Source of the DNA: Paramagnetospirillum magnetotacticum MS-1
GTDB taxonomy: Bacteria > Pseudomonadota > Alphaproteobacteria > Rhodospirillales > Magnetospirillaceae
Length of the DNA stretch: 64,000 nucleotides
Direction of reading: 5' to 3'
NCBI RefSeq assembly: GCF_000829825.1
Contig: NZ_JXSL01000030.1
Span: 565,501-629,500 of the forward strand
Below, in pieces: positions 36,481-45,597 of this stretch. Every line of letters starts with the position of its first letter. The first letter of the stretch is position 1. The position numbers were made by a program, and so were the translations under genes. A model generated the notes under the pieces. The model was given only the letters and a program-made list of their open reading frames with translations, searched no databases and was not told where the DNA came from.

Positions 36481-37187
36481 GCCGCCCCCTCGGCCGTGTC
36501 CGGCTCCGGCGTTTCTTGGCCCATCCTGGCATCGGCGTCGCGGGTGATGGCGTTGAGGCTGTCCTCCACCGCCTGGCGCGCCGCCTCCATGGCCGCCTCG
36601 TCGGCATCCTTGGGCACAACGATGGGATCGCCCCAGACAAAGACGCCCCGAGAGAACGGCCAGGCCACGGCAAAACGGTCCCAACTACCCAGCAAGGTGC
36701 GGCGGCTTGTGGCGAAGGTGGCGGGCAGGATGGGAACACCCGCCAGTTTCGCCACCGCCACGATACCGTCGCTGGCCCGCATGCGCGGCCCCTTGGGGCC
36801 GTCGGGGGTGATGCCGACGCATTGACCGGATTTGAGGAATTTCAGCATGGAGCGCAGCGCCGCGCTGCCGCCCCGCGTGGTCGAGCCCTGCACGGTGTCG
36901 ATGCCGAAATGCGACACGGTGCGCGCGATCAGTTGGCCGTCGCGGTGCTGGCTGATCAGCATGTGGATGGGAACGCTTGGCCGCCACGACTTGGGCATCA
37001 TCAGGATGCGGCCATGCCAGAAGGCCAGGATGAAAGGCTTTCCCTGGTCCCACAGCGCCTGGGCATGGCCGCCATTGACCACGCTCCAGCGGCCCGTGAG
37101 ATAGACCAAGCGGATGTAGAGCGAGCCCAGCCAGCACAGCAGCCCGCGCAAGCCCTCGCTCTTTCCGATGCGCTTGGCCCAGCTCAT
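36477..37187 (-). CDS. DUF374 lysophospholipid acyltransferase-family protein
   Basis: A 236-residue protein of the DUF374 family, related to glycerolipid acyltransferases and commonly placed beside waaA. Seen: ILAFWHGRILMMP with the conserved His, ISQHRDGQLIA, GSTTRGGSAALRSML and GITPDGPKGPRM. The N-terminus has one hydrophobic segment. It sits between msbA (18-bp gap) and waaA (overlap), so a part in lipid A or Kdo-lipid handling is likely but unproven. Confidence 0.9.
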   Translation of the reverse strand: MSWAKRIGKSEGLRGLLCWLGSLYIRLVYLTGRWSVVNGGHAQALWDQGKPFILAFWHGRILMMPKSWRPSVPIHMLISQHRDGQLIARTVSHFGIDTVQGSTTRGGSAALRSMLKFLKSGQCVGITPDGPKGPRMRASDGIVAVAKLAGVPILPATFATSRRTLLGSWDRFAVAWPFSRGVFVWGDPIVVPKDADEAAMEAARQAVEDSLNAITRDADARMGQETPEPDTAEGAA

Positions 37188-37205
37188 CGTATAGGGCCCA
37201 TGGGC

Positions 37206-39029
37206 TCAGCCTCCGGTGACCTTGGTGGCTTCCTCGGCGAACTGCATGGCATAGAGACGGGCATAGGTTCCGTCCCTGGCGATGAGCGCGTTGTGGTCGC
37301 CTGATTCGATCACCCTGCCCTTGTCCAGCACATGGATCAGGTCGGCATTGACCACGGTGGACAGACGGTGGGCGATGACGATGGTGGTGCGGCCCCGCAT
37401 CAGCAGTTCCAGGGCGGTCTGCACCTGACGCTCGGATTCGGTGTCGAGCGCGCTGGTGGCTTCGTCCAGCAGCAAGATGGGGGCGTTCTTCAGCATGGCG
37501 CGCGCGATGGCCAGACGCTGGCGCTGACCGCCCGACAGGTTCAGGCCGCGCTCGCCCACCAGAGTGTCGTAGCCTTCGGGCAGGCTGACGATGAAGTCAT
37601 GGGCGGCGGCCGAACGGGCGGCGGCCTCGATCTCCTCGTCGGTGGCGCCAAAGCGGCCATAGGCGATATTGGCCCGAATCGTATCGTCGAACAGGGTGAT
37701 CTCCTGGCTGACCAGGGCGATCTTGGAGCGCAGGGACGCCAGACTGACGCCGCGCACATCCTGGCCGTCCACCAGGACATGGCCGTCGGTGACATCGTAG
37801 AAGCGGGGCAGCAGGTTCAGCACCGTGGACTTGCCCGCCCCCGACGGCCCTACCAGGGCCACGGTCTTGCCGCCCGGCACGGCCAGATCGATGCCGTCCA
37901 GCACCGCCTTGGCGCCGTCATAGGTGAAGAACACGCCCTCGAAGCTGACATTGCCCTCCAGCACCACCAGATCGGGAGCGCCGTCTTTTTCGAAGATGGT
38001 GGGCTGGGTGTCGAGCACCGAGAAGGTGCGGGCCGCCGCCGCCAGACCTTCCTGCAGATTGGTGTTCATGGCGGCCAGAGACTTGATGGGGCGATAGGCC
38101 AGCATCAGGGCGGTGATGAACGAGAAGAAGGCGCCGGGCGTGGTTTCGCCCTCCACCACCCGCGTGCCGCCATAGAGGATCACCACGGTGATGGCGATGC
38201 CCCCCAGCAGTTCCATGATGGGCGAGGAGGCGGAGCGCACACGGGCCGCCTTGTAGATCAGGTCCTGAAGCATCTCCACCAGGGCGCCGACCTTGCGCTT
38301 CTCGTAGTCCTCCATGCCATAGGCCTTGACCACCCTGATGCCCTGGACCGCCTGCTCCAGATAGGTGGTGAGCTGGCCCATATGCTCCTGGGTGTTGGCG
38401 GTCACCTTGCGCATGCGCCGGCCCAGCTTGCGGATGGGCAGAATGGCGATGGGGAAGATGAAGAAGGTCCAGGCCGACAGCCGCCAGTCCTGATAGAACA
38501 TGGCGCCGATCAGGAAGATCACCGACGAGGCATCCTTGCCCGCCCCGGTCAGGGCGTCGGACACCGCGAAACGCATCTGCGAGATGTCGTTGGTCAGCCG
38601 CGACAGGATGCGCCCGGTGGAATTGGCATGAAAGAAGGCGATGTCGAGCCGCATCAGATGGGCGAAGAGACGCGCCTGCATATCGGCGATGACCCTGAGG
38701 CCCACCTTGGACAGGAACACCGCCTCGCCGTAATTGCACACGGACTTGACGGCAAAGGTGGCCAGAACGGCCGCCGCCAGGGGGACCAGGAATTCGGGCC
38801 GCTTCTCGGTGAAGATCTTGTTGACCACCGGGTCCATGAGCAGGGCATAGCCCGCATTGGCGGCGGCGCCCACCACCATGCAGAACACCGCTGCCGTGAC
38901 CTTGCCCATATAGGGGCGCATGCCCTCGTTGAACAGGCGGCGCACCAGCACCCAGGTGGAATGATCGAAGGAAATCTTCTGCTTGCTCAACGGATTGACG
39001 ACCCCTGTCCGCACATGCGGGCGGACCAT
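37206..39029 (-). CDS. msbA: MsbA-type ABC exporter (lipid A flippase)
   Basis: A 607-residue half-transporter with N-terminal six-helix domain (about 40-330) and C-terminal ATPase: Walker A GPSGAGKST, Q-loop SQEITLFDDT, signature LSGGQRQRLAIARA, Walker B ILLLDEATSALD, switch His in IAHRLS. Placement at the head of the Kdo/lipid A operon supports lipid A flipping. The start is uncertain: ATG 39029 (MVRPH) is given, but GTG and TTG codons shortly downstream (before SKQKISF) are possible. The 171-bp gap upstream holds the cytochrome bc1 terminator. Confidence 0.92.
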   Translation of the reverse strand: MVRPHVRTGVVNPLSKQKISFDHSTWVLVRRLFNEGMRPYMGKVTAAVFCMVVGAAANAGYALLMDPVVNKIFTEKRPEFLVPLAAAVLATFAVKSVCNYGEAVFLSKVGLRVIADMQARLFAHLMRLDIAFFHANSTGRILSRLTNDISQMRFAVSDALTGAGKDASSVIFLIGAMFYQDWRLSAWTFFIFPIAILPIRKLGRRMRKVTANTQEHMGQLTTYLEQAVQGIRVVKAYGMEDYEKRKVGALVEMLQDLIYKAARVRSASSPIMELLGGIAITVVILYGGTRVVEGETTPGAFFSFITALMLAYRPIKSLAAMNTNLQEGLAAAARTFSVLDTQPTIFEKDGAPDLVVLEGNVSFEGVFFTYDGAKAVLDGIDLAVPGGKTVALVGPSGAGKSTVLNLLPRFYDVTDGHVLVDGQDVRGVSLASLRSKIALVSQEITLFDDTIRANIAYGRFGATDEEIEAAARSAAAHDFIVSLPEGYDTLVGERGLNLSGGQRQRLAIARAMLKNAPILLLDEATSALDTESERQVQTALELLMRGRTTIVIAHRLSTVVNADLIHVLDKGRVIESGDHNALIARDGTYARLYAMQFAEEATKVTGG

Positions 39030-39112
39030 ATCACGCCCGCCCGCGCCATCCAAACGAAACGGCGGCCATTGCGGCCGCGGCCAAGCGAGCGGAGCGAACG
39101 CTGAGGCCGAGG

Positions 39113-39156
39113 GGCAAACAAACGAAACGGCCGCCGTTGTTGCCAACGGCGGCCGT
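39113..39156 (-). terminator. Rho-independent terminator of the petA-fbcH operon
   Basis: A 13-bp perfect stem (39127-39139 with 39144-39156, ACGGCCGCCGTTG and its complement) with a 4-base loop; on the minus strand it is followed by TTTCGTTTGTTTG. It lies 45 bp after the fbcH stop. The rest of the 39030-39200 gap has no gene; it contains an additional GCCAAGCG hairpin segment near 39080-39105. Confidence 0.85.
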
Positions 39157-39200
39157 CCCTTCGCTTATGGATATGCCACGTCAGGTGCGGGCCAGCCCCC

Positions 39201-41195
39201 TCAGTGCACGTCCTTCCAGATCTGACGCTTCAGCGCGTAGAGCAGGGCGGTCAGCAGGGTCAGGAACACCATCACCTTGACGCCCATGGACTTGCGGGCG
39301 TTCAACTCGGGCTCGGCGGCCCAGTTGAGGAAGGTCACGATGTCGTAGGCCACCTGCTCCTTGGTCGCCTTGGTGCCGTCGGCATAAGAGACGATGTCGT
39401 CCATGATGGGCGCCGGCATGCTGATGGCGTTGCCGGGGAAGTAGTGGTTGAAGAACTTGCCCTCGGGGATCGGATGACCCTCGGGAGCGGCGTCCTCATA
39501 CCCCAGCAGCAGCGAGTAGACGTAGTAGGGACCGTTGTTGCGGGCCTTGTTCATCAGCGAAAGATCGGGCGGCGCGGCGCCGCCATTGGCCGCAGCGGCG
39601 GCCTTTTCGTTGGCGAACGGCGGCACGATCTTGTCCGACGCGCGGGCGGGACGGTTGACCACCACGCCTTCGTCGTTGGGCTGATCCGGGACTTCCTTCT
39701 CGGCCGCGAAGGCCTTGATCTCGTCCGCGGTGAAGCCGATATCGGCCAGGCTGCGATAGGCGACCAGCTTCATGGAGTGGCAATTGGAGCACACGTCATG
39801 AAACACCTGCCAGCCGCGCTTCAGCGCCGCCTGATCATGCTTGCCAAACAAGCCTTCCCAGGAAAAGGCAGTGGCGGGCTTCTTCAGCTCGGGACCAGCG
39901 GTGTTGGCGCTGGCCTCGGAGCCGAAACCGGCCAGACCGACCATCAGCATAATGATCAGGGCGGCGGCCTTGACCACCGGCTGGGCGATGGACGCCGGCA
40001 GAGCCTTGGGCTTCTCGATCTTGCCGAGGATTGGCAGGATGATCAGGAAGTGGGCGAAGTAGTAGGCGGTGCAGAACTGGCCGATCTTGACCAGGATGCC
40101 TTCCGCCGGCTTTCCACCCACATAGCCCAGGATCATGGCGTTGGCGAAGAACAGCCAGAAGAACTGGCGGTACAGCGGCCGGAACTTGGCCGAACGCACC
40201 TTGGAGGTATCCAGCCAGGGCAGAGCGAACAGGATCAGGATGGCCGAGAACATGGCCAGCACGCCCTGCAGCTTGGCAGGCAGGAAGGGCAGATCGAAGG
40301 TGAAGGCGCGCAGGATCGCGTAGAACGGCAGATAATACCATTCGGGCACGATGTGCGGCGGCGTCACCATGGGATTGGCCGGAATGTAGTTATCGGGCTC
40401 GCCGAAGAAGTTGGGCGCCCAGAACACGAAGGCCAGGTAGAACATCAGGAACAGGCCGATGCCGTACAGATCCTTGACCGTGTAGAAGGGGTGGAAGGGG
40501 ATGGAATCCTGCGGCCCCTTCATGTCGATGCCCAGCGGGTTGTTCGACTTCACCGTATGCAGCGCCCACACATGCACCACGACCAGGCCCAGGATGATGA
40601 AGGGCAGCAGGAAGTGCAGAGCGAAGAAGCGGTTCAGCGTGGGATTGTCCACCGAGAAGCCGCCCCACAGCAGGGTGACGATGAACTCGCCCACCACGGG
40701 GAAGGCCGAGAACAGGTTGGTGATCACCGTGGCGCCCCAGAAGGACATCTGGCCCCAGGGCAGCACATAGCCCATGAAGCCGGTGGCCATCATCGCCAGA
40801 TAGATGGCGATGCCAACGAACCACAGAATCTCGCGCGGGGACTTGTACGAACCGTAATAGAGGCCGCGGAAGATGTGGATATACACCAAGATGAAGAACA
40901 TCGAGGCGCCGTTGGCGTGCAGATAACGCAGCAGCCAGCCGTAATTCACGTCACGCATGATGCGCTCGACCGAGTCGAAGGCCAGCGAGGTGTGGGAGGA
41001 ATAGTTCATGGCCAGGAAAAGACCGGTGAGGATCATGATGATCAGCATCACCGCGGCCAGCGAACCGAAGTTCCACCAGTAGTTCAGATTGCGAGGGGTC
41101 GGATATTCGATCGCGCTATGCTGCACCATCGAGAAGATGGGCAGGCGCTCTTCGATCCAGTTGACCACCTTGTTGTTGCTCTTGAAGTCGCTCAT
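39201..41195 (-). CDS. fbcH: Fused cytochrome b / cytochrome c1 polyprotein of the bc1 complex
   Basis: A single 664-residue frame holds both subunits of ubiquinol:cytochrome c oxidoreductase. Residues 1-405 are cytochrome b: heme ligands His93/His107 and His194/His208, PEWY at 284-287, eight or more membrane helices. A hydrophobic signal-like stretch near 409-430 ending in ASA is a probable leader-peptidase site. From there cytochrome c1 follows, with heme motif CSNCH (469-473), the Met ligand region near GNAISMPAP, and a C-terminal anchor ([13 protein letters not shown]). The fused arrangement with cleavage after translation is known from Bradyrhizobium fbcH. GAGGGG precedes ATG 41195; petA is 11 bp upstream. 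Confidence 0.95.
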   Translation of the reverse strand: MSDFKSNNKVVNWIEERLPIFSMVQHSAIEYPTPRNLNYWWNFGSLAAVMLIIMILTGLFLAMNYSSHTSLAFDSVERIMRDVNYGWLLRYLHANGASMFFILVYIHIFRGLYYGSYKSPREILWFVGIAIYLAMMATGFMGYVLPWGQMSFWGATVITNLFSAFPVVGEFIVTLLWGGFSVDNPTLNRFFALHFLLPFIILGLVVVHVWALHTVKSNNPLGIDMKGPQDSIPFHPFYTVKDLYGIGLFLMFYLAFVFWAPNFFGEPDNYIPANPMVTPPHIVPEWYYLPFYAILRAFTFDLPFLPAKLQGVLAMFSAILILFALPWLDTSKVRSAKFRPLYRQFFWLFFANAMILGYVGGKPAEGILVKIGQFCTAYYFAHFLIILPILGKIEKPKALPASIAQPVVKAAALIIMLMVGLAGFGSEASANTAGPELKKPATAFSWEGLFGKHDQAALKRGWQVFHDVCSNCHSMKLVAYRSLADIGFTADEIKAFAAEKEVPDQPNDEGVVVNRPARASDKIVPPFANEKAAAAANGGAAPPDLSLMNKARNNGPYYVYSLLLGYEDAAPEGHPIPEGKFFNHYFPGNAISMPAPIMDDIVSYADGTKATKEQVAYDIVTFLNWAAEPELNARKSMGVKVMVFLTLLTALLYALKRQIWKDVH

Positions 41196-41206
41196 GACGG
41201 GTCCCC

Positions 41207-41761
41207 TCAGCCGATCCGGACGGTGGTGTCGCTGGTGAACTGATAAGGCGGCACCGGCAGGTTGGCGGGAGCCGGGCCCTTGCGGATGCGACCGGACGTG
41301 TCGTAGTGCGACCCGTGGCACGGGCAGAACCAGCCACCGAACTCACCCCTGGGGTCGGCGGGCTTCTGGCCCAGCGGCACACAGCCCAGATGGGTGCAGA
41401 CGCCGACCAGGATCAGCCATTCGGGCTTCTTGACCCGGTCGCTGTCCTTCTGCGGATCGCGCAGATCGGCGACGGCCGCCTGTTCGGCGGCGGAAATTTC
41501 TTCAGGCAGACGATTTCGGACGAAAACCGGCTTGCCGCGCCACACCACTGTGACGGCCTGGCCCGGCTTGATGGCCGAGATGTCCACATCGGTGGTCGAA
41601 AGCGCCAAAGTATCGGCGGCCGGGTTCATGCTGTGCACGAACGGCCAAAGTGCCAAGCCAGTCCCAATCGCACCGACGCCGGCCGTGGCGTACAGCAGGA
41701 AATCCCGCCGTGTCTGCCCGTCCACCGACGAGGGCTGGGCATTGTGTGCCTGATCAGCCAT
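41207..41761 (-). CDS. petA: Ubiquinol-cytochrome c reductase Rieske iron-sulfur subunit
   Basis: A 184-residue [2Fe-2S] protein of the bc1 complex. A Tat-type start (TRRDFL) leads an N-terminal membrane helix ([17 protein letters not shown]). Cluster ligands are in CTHLGC and CPCHGS. AAGAGG lies about six bases before the ATG. It is the first gene of the petA-fbcH operon and is divergent from trmL across 152 bp. Confidence 0.97.
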   Translation of the reverse strand: MADQAHNAQPSSVDGQTRRDFLLYATAGVGAIGTGLALWPFVHSMNPAADTLALSTTDVDISAIKPGQAVTVVWRGKPVFVRNRLPEEISAAEQAAVADLRDPQKDSDRVKKPEWLILVGVCTHLGCVPLGQKPADPRGEFGGWFCPCHGSHYDTSGRIRKGPAPANLPVPPYQFTSDTTVRIG

Positions 41762-41913
41762 GATTAATCCTCTTGTTGGCCCGCGGAAGCGCGACTATTA
41801 ACCACATCGTCCGAGTCGTTTCAACAGCCGTCTCGACGTCCATGCGCGTTACCTAATATGCTACAGGGCTAAGCGCTGCCGCACCGCACAAATTTTTGTC
41901 ACCGAGACAGCCG

Positions 41914-42390
41914 TTGGAACGCCTTCGACTCGCCCTTTTTCAGCCGGATATACCGCAGAATGCCGGAACATTGCTGCGCCTGTCCGCATGCCTGGGGGTC
42001 GGCGTCGATATTATCGAACCTTGCGGCTTCGTTCTTGACGAACGCAAGGTCCGCCGGGCGGGAATGGATTATATTCATCAGGCCAGCTACATTCGCCACG
42101 TCTCCTGGGACGCCTTCGCCGCCACCCTGGCCTCCGGCGGACGCCGTCTGGTGCTGCTGACGACGGGGGGCGCGGACCGTCATGACCGCTTTCCTTTCGC
42201 GCCCGGAGATACCATCATGGTCGGACGGGAAAGCTGTGGCGTGCCCACTGAGGTGTTCGACCGGGCCGGGGCGCGAATTCGCATCCCCATGCGAGCGGGG
42301 GCACGGTCGCTCAACGTGGCGCTGGCCGCCGCCATCGCCACCGCCGAGGCGTTGCGGCGTCTGGATGGTTTTCCCGAGGAGGGGGACTGA
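41914..42390 (+). CDS. trmL: tRNA (cytidine(34)-2'-O)-methyltransferase
   Basis: SPOUT-family methyltransferase for the wobble ribose of certain tRNAs. The about 158-residue protein has LALFQPDIPQNAGTLLRL at the start, VRRAGMDYIH, MVGRESCGVP and the knot motif IPMRAGARSLNVALAAAIA. No ATG is available: TTG 41914 has GAGACAG upstream and fits the family start, while TTG 41896 is the longer alternative. It is divergent from petA; a methyltransferase gene follows after 5 bp. Confidence 0.92.
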   Translation: MERLRLALFQPDIPQNAGTLLRLSACLGVGVDIIEPCGFVLDERKVRRAGMDYIHQASYIRHVSWDAFAATLASGGRRLVLLTTGGADRHDRFPFAPGDTIMVGRESCGVPTEVFDRAGARIRIPMRAGARSLNVALAAAIATAEALRRLDGFPEEGD

Positions 42391-42395
42391 CGAGC

Positions 42396-43094
42396 ATGAG
42401 CAGCGATACCGTCAAGCATTGGGACACCGACCGCGCCGCGGCCTATGACAACCGGGTGCGCGAGGCCATCCCCGGCTATGACGCATTGCATGTGCTGTCG
42501 TGCCAGATCGTCGCCGAGACCACCGGCGGCAAGGGCCGCGCCCTGGTGATCGGCGCGGGCACCGGCGCGGAATGCGTGGCCCTGGCCCAAAGCTGCCCCA
42601 ATCTATCGGTCGTGGGCGTCGACCCTTCCAAGGACATGCTGGAACATGCCGAGGTCAAGGTGAGGGAGCACAACCTGACCAGCCGGGTGCGGCTCTACCC
42701 TTCCAAGGTGGGCGATCTGCCCAAATTCGAGCCCTTCGACGCCGCCACCTTGCTGCTGGTCATGCATTTCCTGCCCGATGACGGGGCCAAGAAATCCCTT
42801 CTGGAAGAAATCGCCGCCCATCTGAAGCCCGGCGCTCCGCTGGTCCTGGCCGATCTGTTCGGTACCTGGGATGATGCCTGGCAGCAGCAGTTGCGCGTCT
42901 GGTGGCGTCACCTGCAACTGGCGGCGGGAATTCCCGAGGTCGAGGTGGACAAGGGTTTCCGCCATGTGGACCGCGACATCTTCCCGCTGCCCGAAGCGCG
43001 GCTCACCGCTCTTCTGGCCGAAACCGGCTTCGGCCCGCCGGAACCCTATTTCCGCGCGCTGTGCTTTGGCGGTTGGGTGTCTAGGAAGGTTTAG
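42396..43094 (+). CDS. Class I SAM-dependent methyltransferase
   Basis: A 232-residue cytosolic methyltransferase. Motif I is ALVIGAGTGAECVALA, the acidic end of strand 2 is VVGVDPSKDML, and motif post-I/IV is FDAATLLLVMHFLPDD. The start VKHWDTDRAAAYD resembles CmoA- and UbiE-type enzymes, but the substrate is unknown. It begins 5 bp after trmL and is probably cotranscribed. The following 404 bp contain no gene. Confidence 0.85.
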   Translation: MSSDTVKHWDTDRAAAYDNRVREAIPGYDALHVLSCQIVAETTGGKGRALVIGAGTGAECVALAQSCPNLSVVGVDPSKDMLEHAEVKVREHNLTSRVRLYPSKVGDLPKFEPFDAATLLLVMHFLPDDGAKKSLLEEIAAHLKPGAPLVLADLFGTWDDAWQQQLRVWWRHLQLAAGIPEVEVDKGFRHVDRDIFPLPEARLTALLAETGFGPPEPYFRALCFGGWVSRKV

Positions 43095-43498
43095 CGGCGA
43101 GCCCAAAATGTGAGGCGCGCAGTCATCCTGAGTACAAGCGAAGGATCTTTCACGCAGAAACGGCAGACGTTCTCTCGTGAAAGCCCCTTCGGTTTTGCCC
43201 ACGGTTGTCCGGTTTAAATTTCCATGAGAGACCCAAAAGGCAGAGCCAATGCGGGTTTCATCTGGTTATGGAACACGGATGGACACGGATTATAAAAATC
43301 CCGTAGGGTCATCCTGGGGCCAAGGTCGGGGAAGTGGCCGAAAACGAAAGCATTTCCGTGTTTATCCGTGAGCGGTGCGAAGCACCGTATCCGTGACATC
43401 CGTGTCTCATGACTCCACCTCTGCCGCCTCAAATTAAACCGGGCAGCCGTGGGCTTTGCCTCAAGGGTGACAGCTTGGTTCAGATTAAAGGCACGACG
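43095..43498. other. Gene-free 404-bp interval with repeats
   Basis: No credible gene is seen between the methyltransferase and the next minus-strand gene. From 43121 there is a TCATCCTGAG...CGAAGGATCTTTC type sequence, with inverted arms CTTTCACG (43147-43154) and CGTGAAAG (43176-43183). An ATCCGTGT-arm element follows (43273-43405, listed separately). The 72-codon open frame here is built from these repeats and is rejected. Confidence 0.7.
43273..43405 (+). repeat. ATCCGTGT-arm inverted-repeat element, copy A
   Basis: Left arm: ACACGGAT twice, 10 bases apart (43273, 43283). Right arm: ATCCGTG units at 43364, 43389 and 43398, with a hairpin CGGTGC-GAA-GCACCG between them. The arms are complementary, so the element of about 130 bp can fold on itself. 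Copy B at 45598-45727 has the same layout and orientation. Confidence 0.75.
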
Positions 43499-44011
43499 CT
43501 AGGTCCCGCCCAACAGACCGTCGATTTCCACCTGGGCCATGGCGCGGTCCGAGCCGTGGATGATGGCGTTGGCACAGTCCATCAGGGCCTGGGCGGCGCG
43601 CGAGATGGCCTTGACGTGTTCGGTGGTCAGGCCCGGATCGGCGCCCGCGACGATTTCCTCTTCCAGCTTGACCACGCCACCGAGGATCAGCGTGTTCAGA
43701 TGGTTGATGGTTTCCTCGAAGGGACGGCGGAACTTGGTGGGGACGCGCTCATAGGCCTCCACCGCCAGCTGCTTGTCCTTGAAGGTGGAATCGGCGAAAT
43801 GCTCCTGATAGCTCTTGGGAGCCCACATCTTGCATTCCTCGATCATGTCCGGCATGTCCGGAATCATGTCGAGCAGCATGACGATTTCATTGAAATGGTT
43901 GAGGTAATCGGTGGCAAGCAGAGTCTGGGCGCTGATATTGGTGCCCTCGACTCTGGCGACGTATTCCTCGAATGCCACCCGCTCTTCCGGCGGAATATCT
44001 GATTCCGTCAC
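43499..44011 (-). CDS. Conserved-looking cytosolic protein of unknown function
   Basis: A 170-residue, acidic, helical protein without signal peptide. Prominent segments are TDYLNHFNEIVMLLDMIPDMPDMIEE, split here as TDYLNHFNEIVMLL and DMIPDMPDMIEE, then KSYQEHFADSTFKDKQ and FEETINHLNTLI. AAGGAGG just upstream supports GTG 44011; a TTG at 44035 is the alternative. It is 78 bp downstream of rlmH on the same strand. I cannot name the family. Confidence 0.75.
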   Translation of the reverse strand: MTESDIPPEERVAFEEYVARVEGTNISAQTLLATDYLNHFNEIVMLLDMIPDMPDMIEECKMWAPKSYQEHFADSTFKDKQLAVEAYERVPTKFRRPFEETINHLNTLILGGVVKLEEEIVAGADPGLTTEHVKAISRAAQALMDCANAIIHGSDRAMAQVEIDGLLGGT

Positions 44012-44089
44012 CACCCCTCCTTGGAATCCTACCAACTCCCCGGCCCCATCCTTGCGCTATGAGAGGGAGAATTTCAAGAGCGCTTGGTC

Positions 44090-44548
44090 CTATGCCCGAT
44101 GATAGGGATGCCCGGTCAGAATGGAATGGGCCCGCCACAACTGTTCGGCCAGCAGGGCGCGGACCAGCATGTGCGGCCAGGTCAGGCGGCCAAAGGACAG
44201 CAACAGATCGGCGCGGTCGCGCACCGCGTCGCCATGACCATCGGCGCCGCCGATCACAAAGGCGATGTCCTGGGCCCCGCCGTCGCGCCAATCCCGCAAT
44301 TTCCCGGCGAACTCCACCGAGCCCAGGTCGCGGCCCCGCTCGTCCAGGGCCACCACTTTGGCGCCGTCGGGGATCACGGCCAGCAGAAGCTCGGCCTCGC
44401 GCGCCTTCAACTGGGCGCCGGAAAGCGGGCGCTTCTCCTCGACCTCCTTGAGGATGGGCGGCGGCGTCAGGCGGCGGCAATATTGGCGGAACAGCTCCTG
44501 CTCCGGCCCGGCCTTGGCCTTGCCCACGGCGGCGATGAGAAGACGCAT
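44090..44548 (-). CDS. rlmH: 23S rRNA (pseudouridine(1915)-N3)-methyltransferase
   Basis: A 152-residue SPOUT methyltransferase acting on assembled 70S ribosomes. Seen: MRLLIAAVGKAKAGPE, the SAM-knot segment FVIGGADGHGDAV, and the C-terminal LLAEQLWRAHSILTGHPYH. ATG 44548 overlaps the rsfS stop by one base (TGATG). It follows rsfS and nadD, the common order. Confidence 0.96.
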   Translation of the reverse strand: MRLLIAAVGKAKAGPEQELFRQYCRRLTPPPILKEVEEKRPLSGAQLKAREAELLLAVIPDGAKVVALDERGRDLGSVEFAGKLRDWRDGGAQDIAFVIGGADGHGDAVRDRADLLLSFGRLTWPHMLVRALLAEQLWRAHSILTGHPYHRA

Positions 44549-44967
44549 CAGCCCTGTTCGATGGCCTTGGCGCGCACCGCCGAGGCGGTCGGCGCATCGG
44601 CCTTGGCTTCCAGCGCGCCCCACATCTTTTCCAGATTGTAGAAGGCGCGCACTTCGGGGCGGAACAGATGGACGATGATGTCGCCGCCATCCACCAGCAC
44701 CCAGTCGCATTGGGGCATGCCCTCGATGGTGACCTTCTGCCCGGCCTGTTTCAGGGCCTTTTCCACATGGTCGGCCATGGCACCCACTTGGCGCTGGGAC
44801 TTGCCGGTGGCGATGATCATGGTATCGGTGATGGAGGTGCGGCCCTTGAGGTCCAGGACGATCACGTCCTCGGCCTTGTGGTCGTCCAGGGTGGCCGCGA
44901 CCAGTTCCGCCAGGGTAGGAGCGGGAGCGGGGGCGGGTTCGGCCTTGGCGGCGGGTTTGCGGGCTAT
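44548..44967 (-). CDS. rsfS: Ribosomal silencing factor RsfS, probable ATA start
   Basis: Binds ribosomal protein L14 and blocks subunit joining in starvation. The core has LAELVAATLDDHKAEDVIVLDL, TMIIATGKSQRQVGAMADHV and CDWVLVDGGDIIVHLF. The start is odd. A strong AGGAGAG (44972-44978) sits six bases before ATA 44967, and no ATG, GTG or TTG follows it in frame before the conserved core. The only ordinary upstream start is GTG 45054, which would overlap nadD by 91 bases and add unconserved residues. The nadD stop TAG overlaps this ATA, fitting coupled translation. Confidence 0.85.
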   Translation of the reverse strand: MARKPAAKAEPAPAPAPTLAELVAATLDDHKAEDVIVLDLKGRTSITDTMIIATGKSQRQVGAMADHVEKALKQAGQKVTIEGMPQCDWVLVDGGDIIVHLFRPEVRAFYNLEKMWGALEAKADAPTASAVRAKAIEQG

Positions 44968-45578
44968 GGTTCTCTCCTGTTGCGGATGGCGGTGGACGAG
45001 GCGGCGTGACGCCGGATGTGCAGAAACACCCAGGCGGGCGGCTGTCCTTGCCACAAAAATCTGGCCCTGGACGACGGCAGGCGGCTGGCCTTGAAGCGAT
45101 GAGCCGCCCGGCTGCCCAGGATTCGCGCAGAATAGGGACCCCGCGCCAGAATCGCAACGGGGACCGACCGGAAGATGTCGTCCCAGCGCAACCAGCGATG
45201 AAAACCGGCCAGATTATCGGCGCCCATCAGCCAGACGAAGCGGATGTGGGGAAAGCGCTGGCGCAACACCGTCAGGGTGTCGGCGGTGTAACATGTGCCC
45301 CATTGGGTCTCGATCTTGGTGGGACGCAGATGGGGATGACCGGCCGCCATGGCTTGGGCCGAGGCGAGACGTTGGGCAAGCGGCGCCATGCCCGCGACCG
45401 GCTTCAAGGGATTCTGCGGACTGACCAGCAGCCAGACCTCGTCCAGCTTCAGAAGCCGCAGGGCCAGCAGGGCGATATGCCGGTGCCCGTCATGGGCCGG
45501 GTTGAACGAACCACCCAGCAGCCCGACCCGCGCCCGTCGGCGCTCGCCCCAACGGTTCAACGGCGGGCGGGTCACCAT
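44964..45578 (-). CDS. nadD: Nicotinate-nucleotide adenylyltransferase
   Basis: Makes deamido-NAD from nicotinate mononucleotide and ATP. The 204-residue protein has VGLLGGSFNPAHDGHRHIA (HxGH-type site), LVSPQNPLKP, FVWLMGADNLAGFHRW and the C-terminal SSTAIR. The 3' end overlaps rsfS. The gap to proA upstream is filled by ATCCGTGT-arm element copy B, so nadD may have its own promoter there. Confidence 0.95.
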   Translation of the reverse strand: MVTRPPLNRWGERRRARVGLLGGSFNPAHDGHRHIALLALRLLKLDEVWLLVSPQNPLKPVAGMAPLAQRLASAQAMAAGHPHLRPTKIETQWGTCYTADTLTVLRQRFPHIRFVWLMGADNLAGFHRWLRWDDIFRSVPVAILARGPYSARILGSRAAHRFKASRLPSSRARFLWQGQPPAWVFLHIRRHAASSTAIRNRREP

Positions 45579-45597
45579 GGTTCCGACATATCAAGAG

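Noticed and set aside
39080-39105. Fourth copy of the AAGCCAAG hairpin element near the fbcH terminator
   Set aside because: Shares GCCAAGCG and a short stem, but lacks the CCCGGCGnTTGAGGG part, so the match is too weak to count.
43214-43432. 72-codon minus-strand ORF in the gene-free interval
   Set aside because: Composed of the ATCCGTGT-arm repeats, no ribosome-binding site, no domain.
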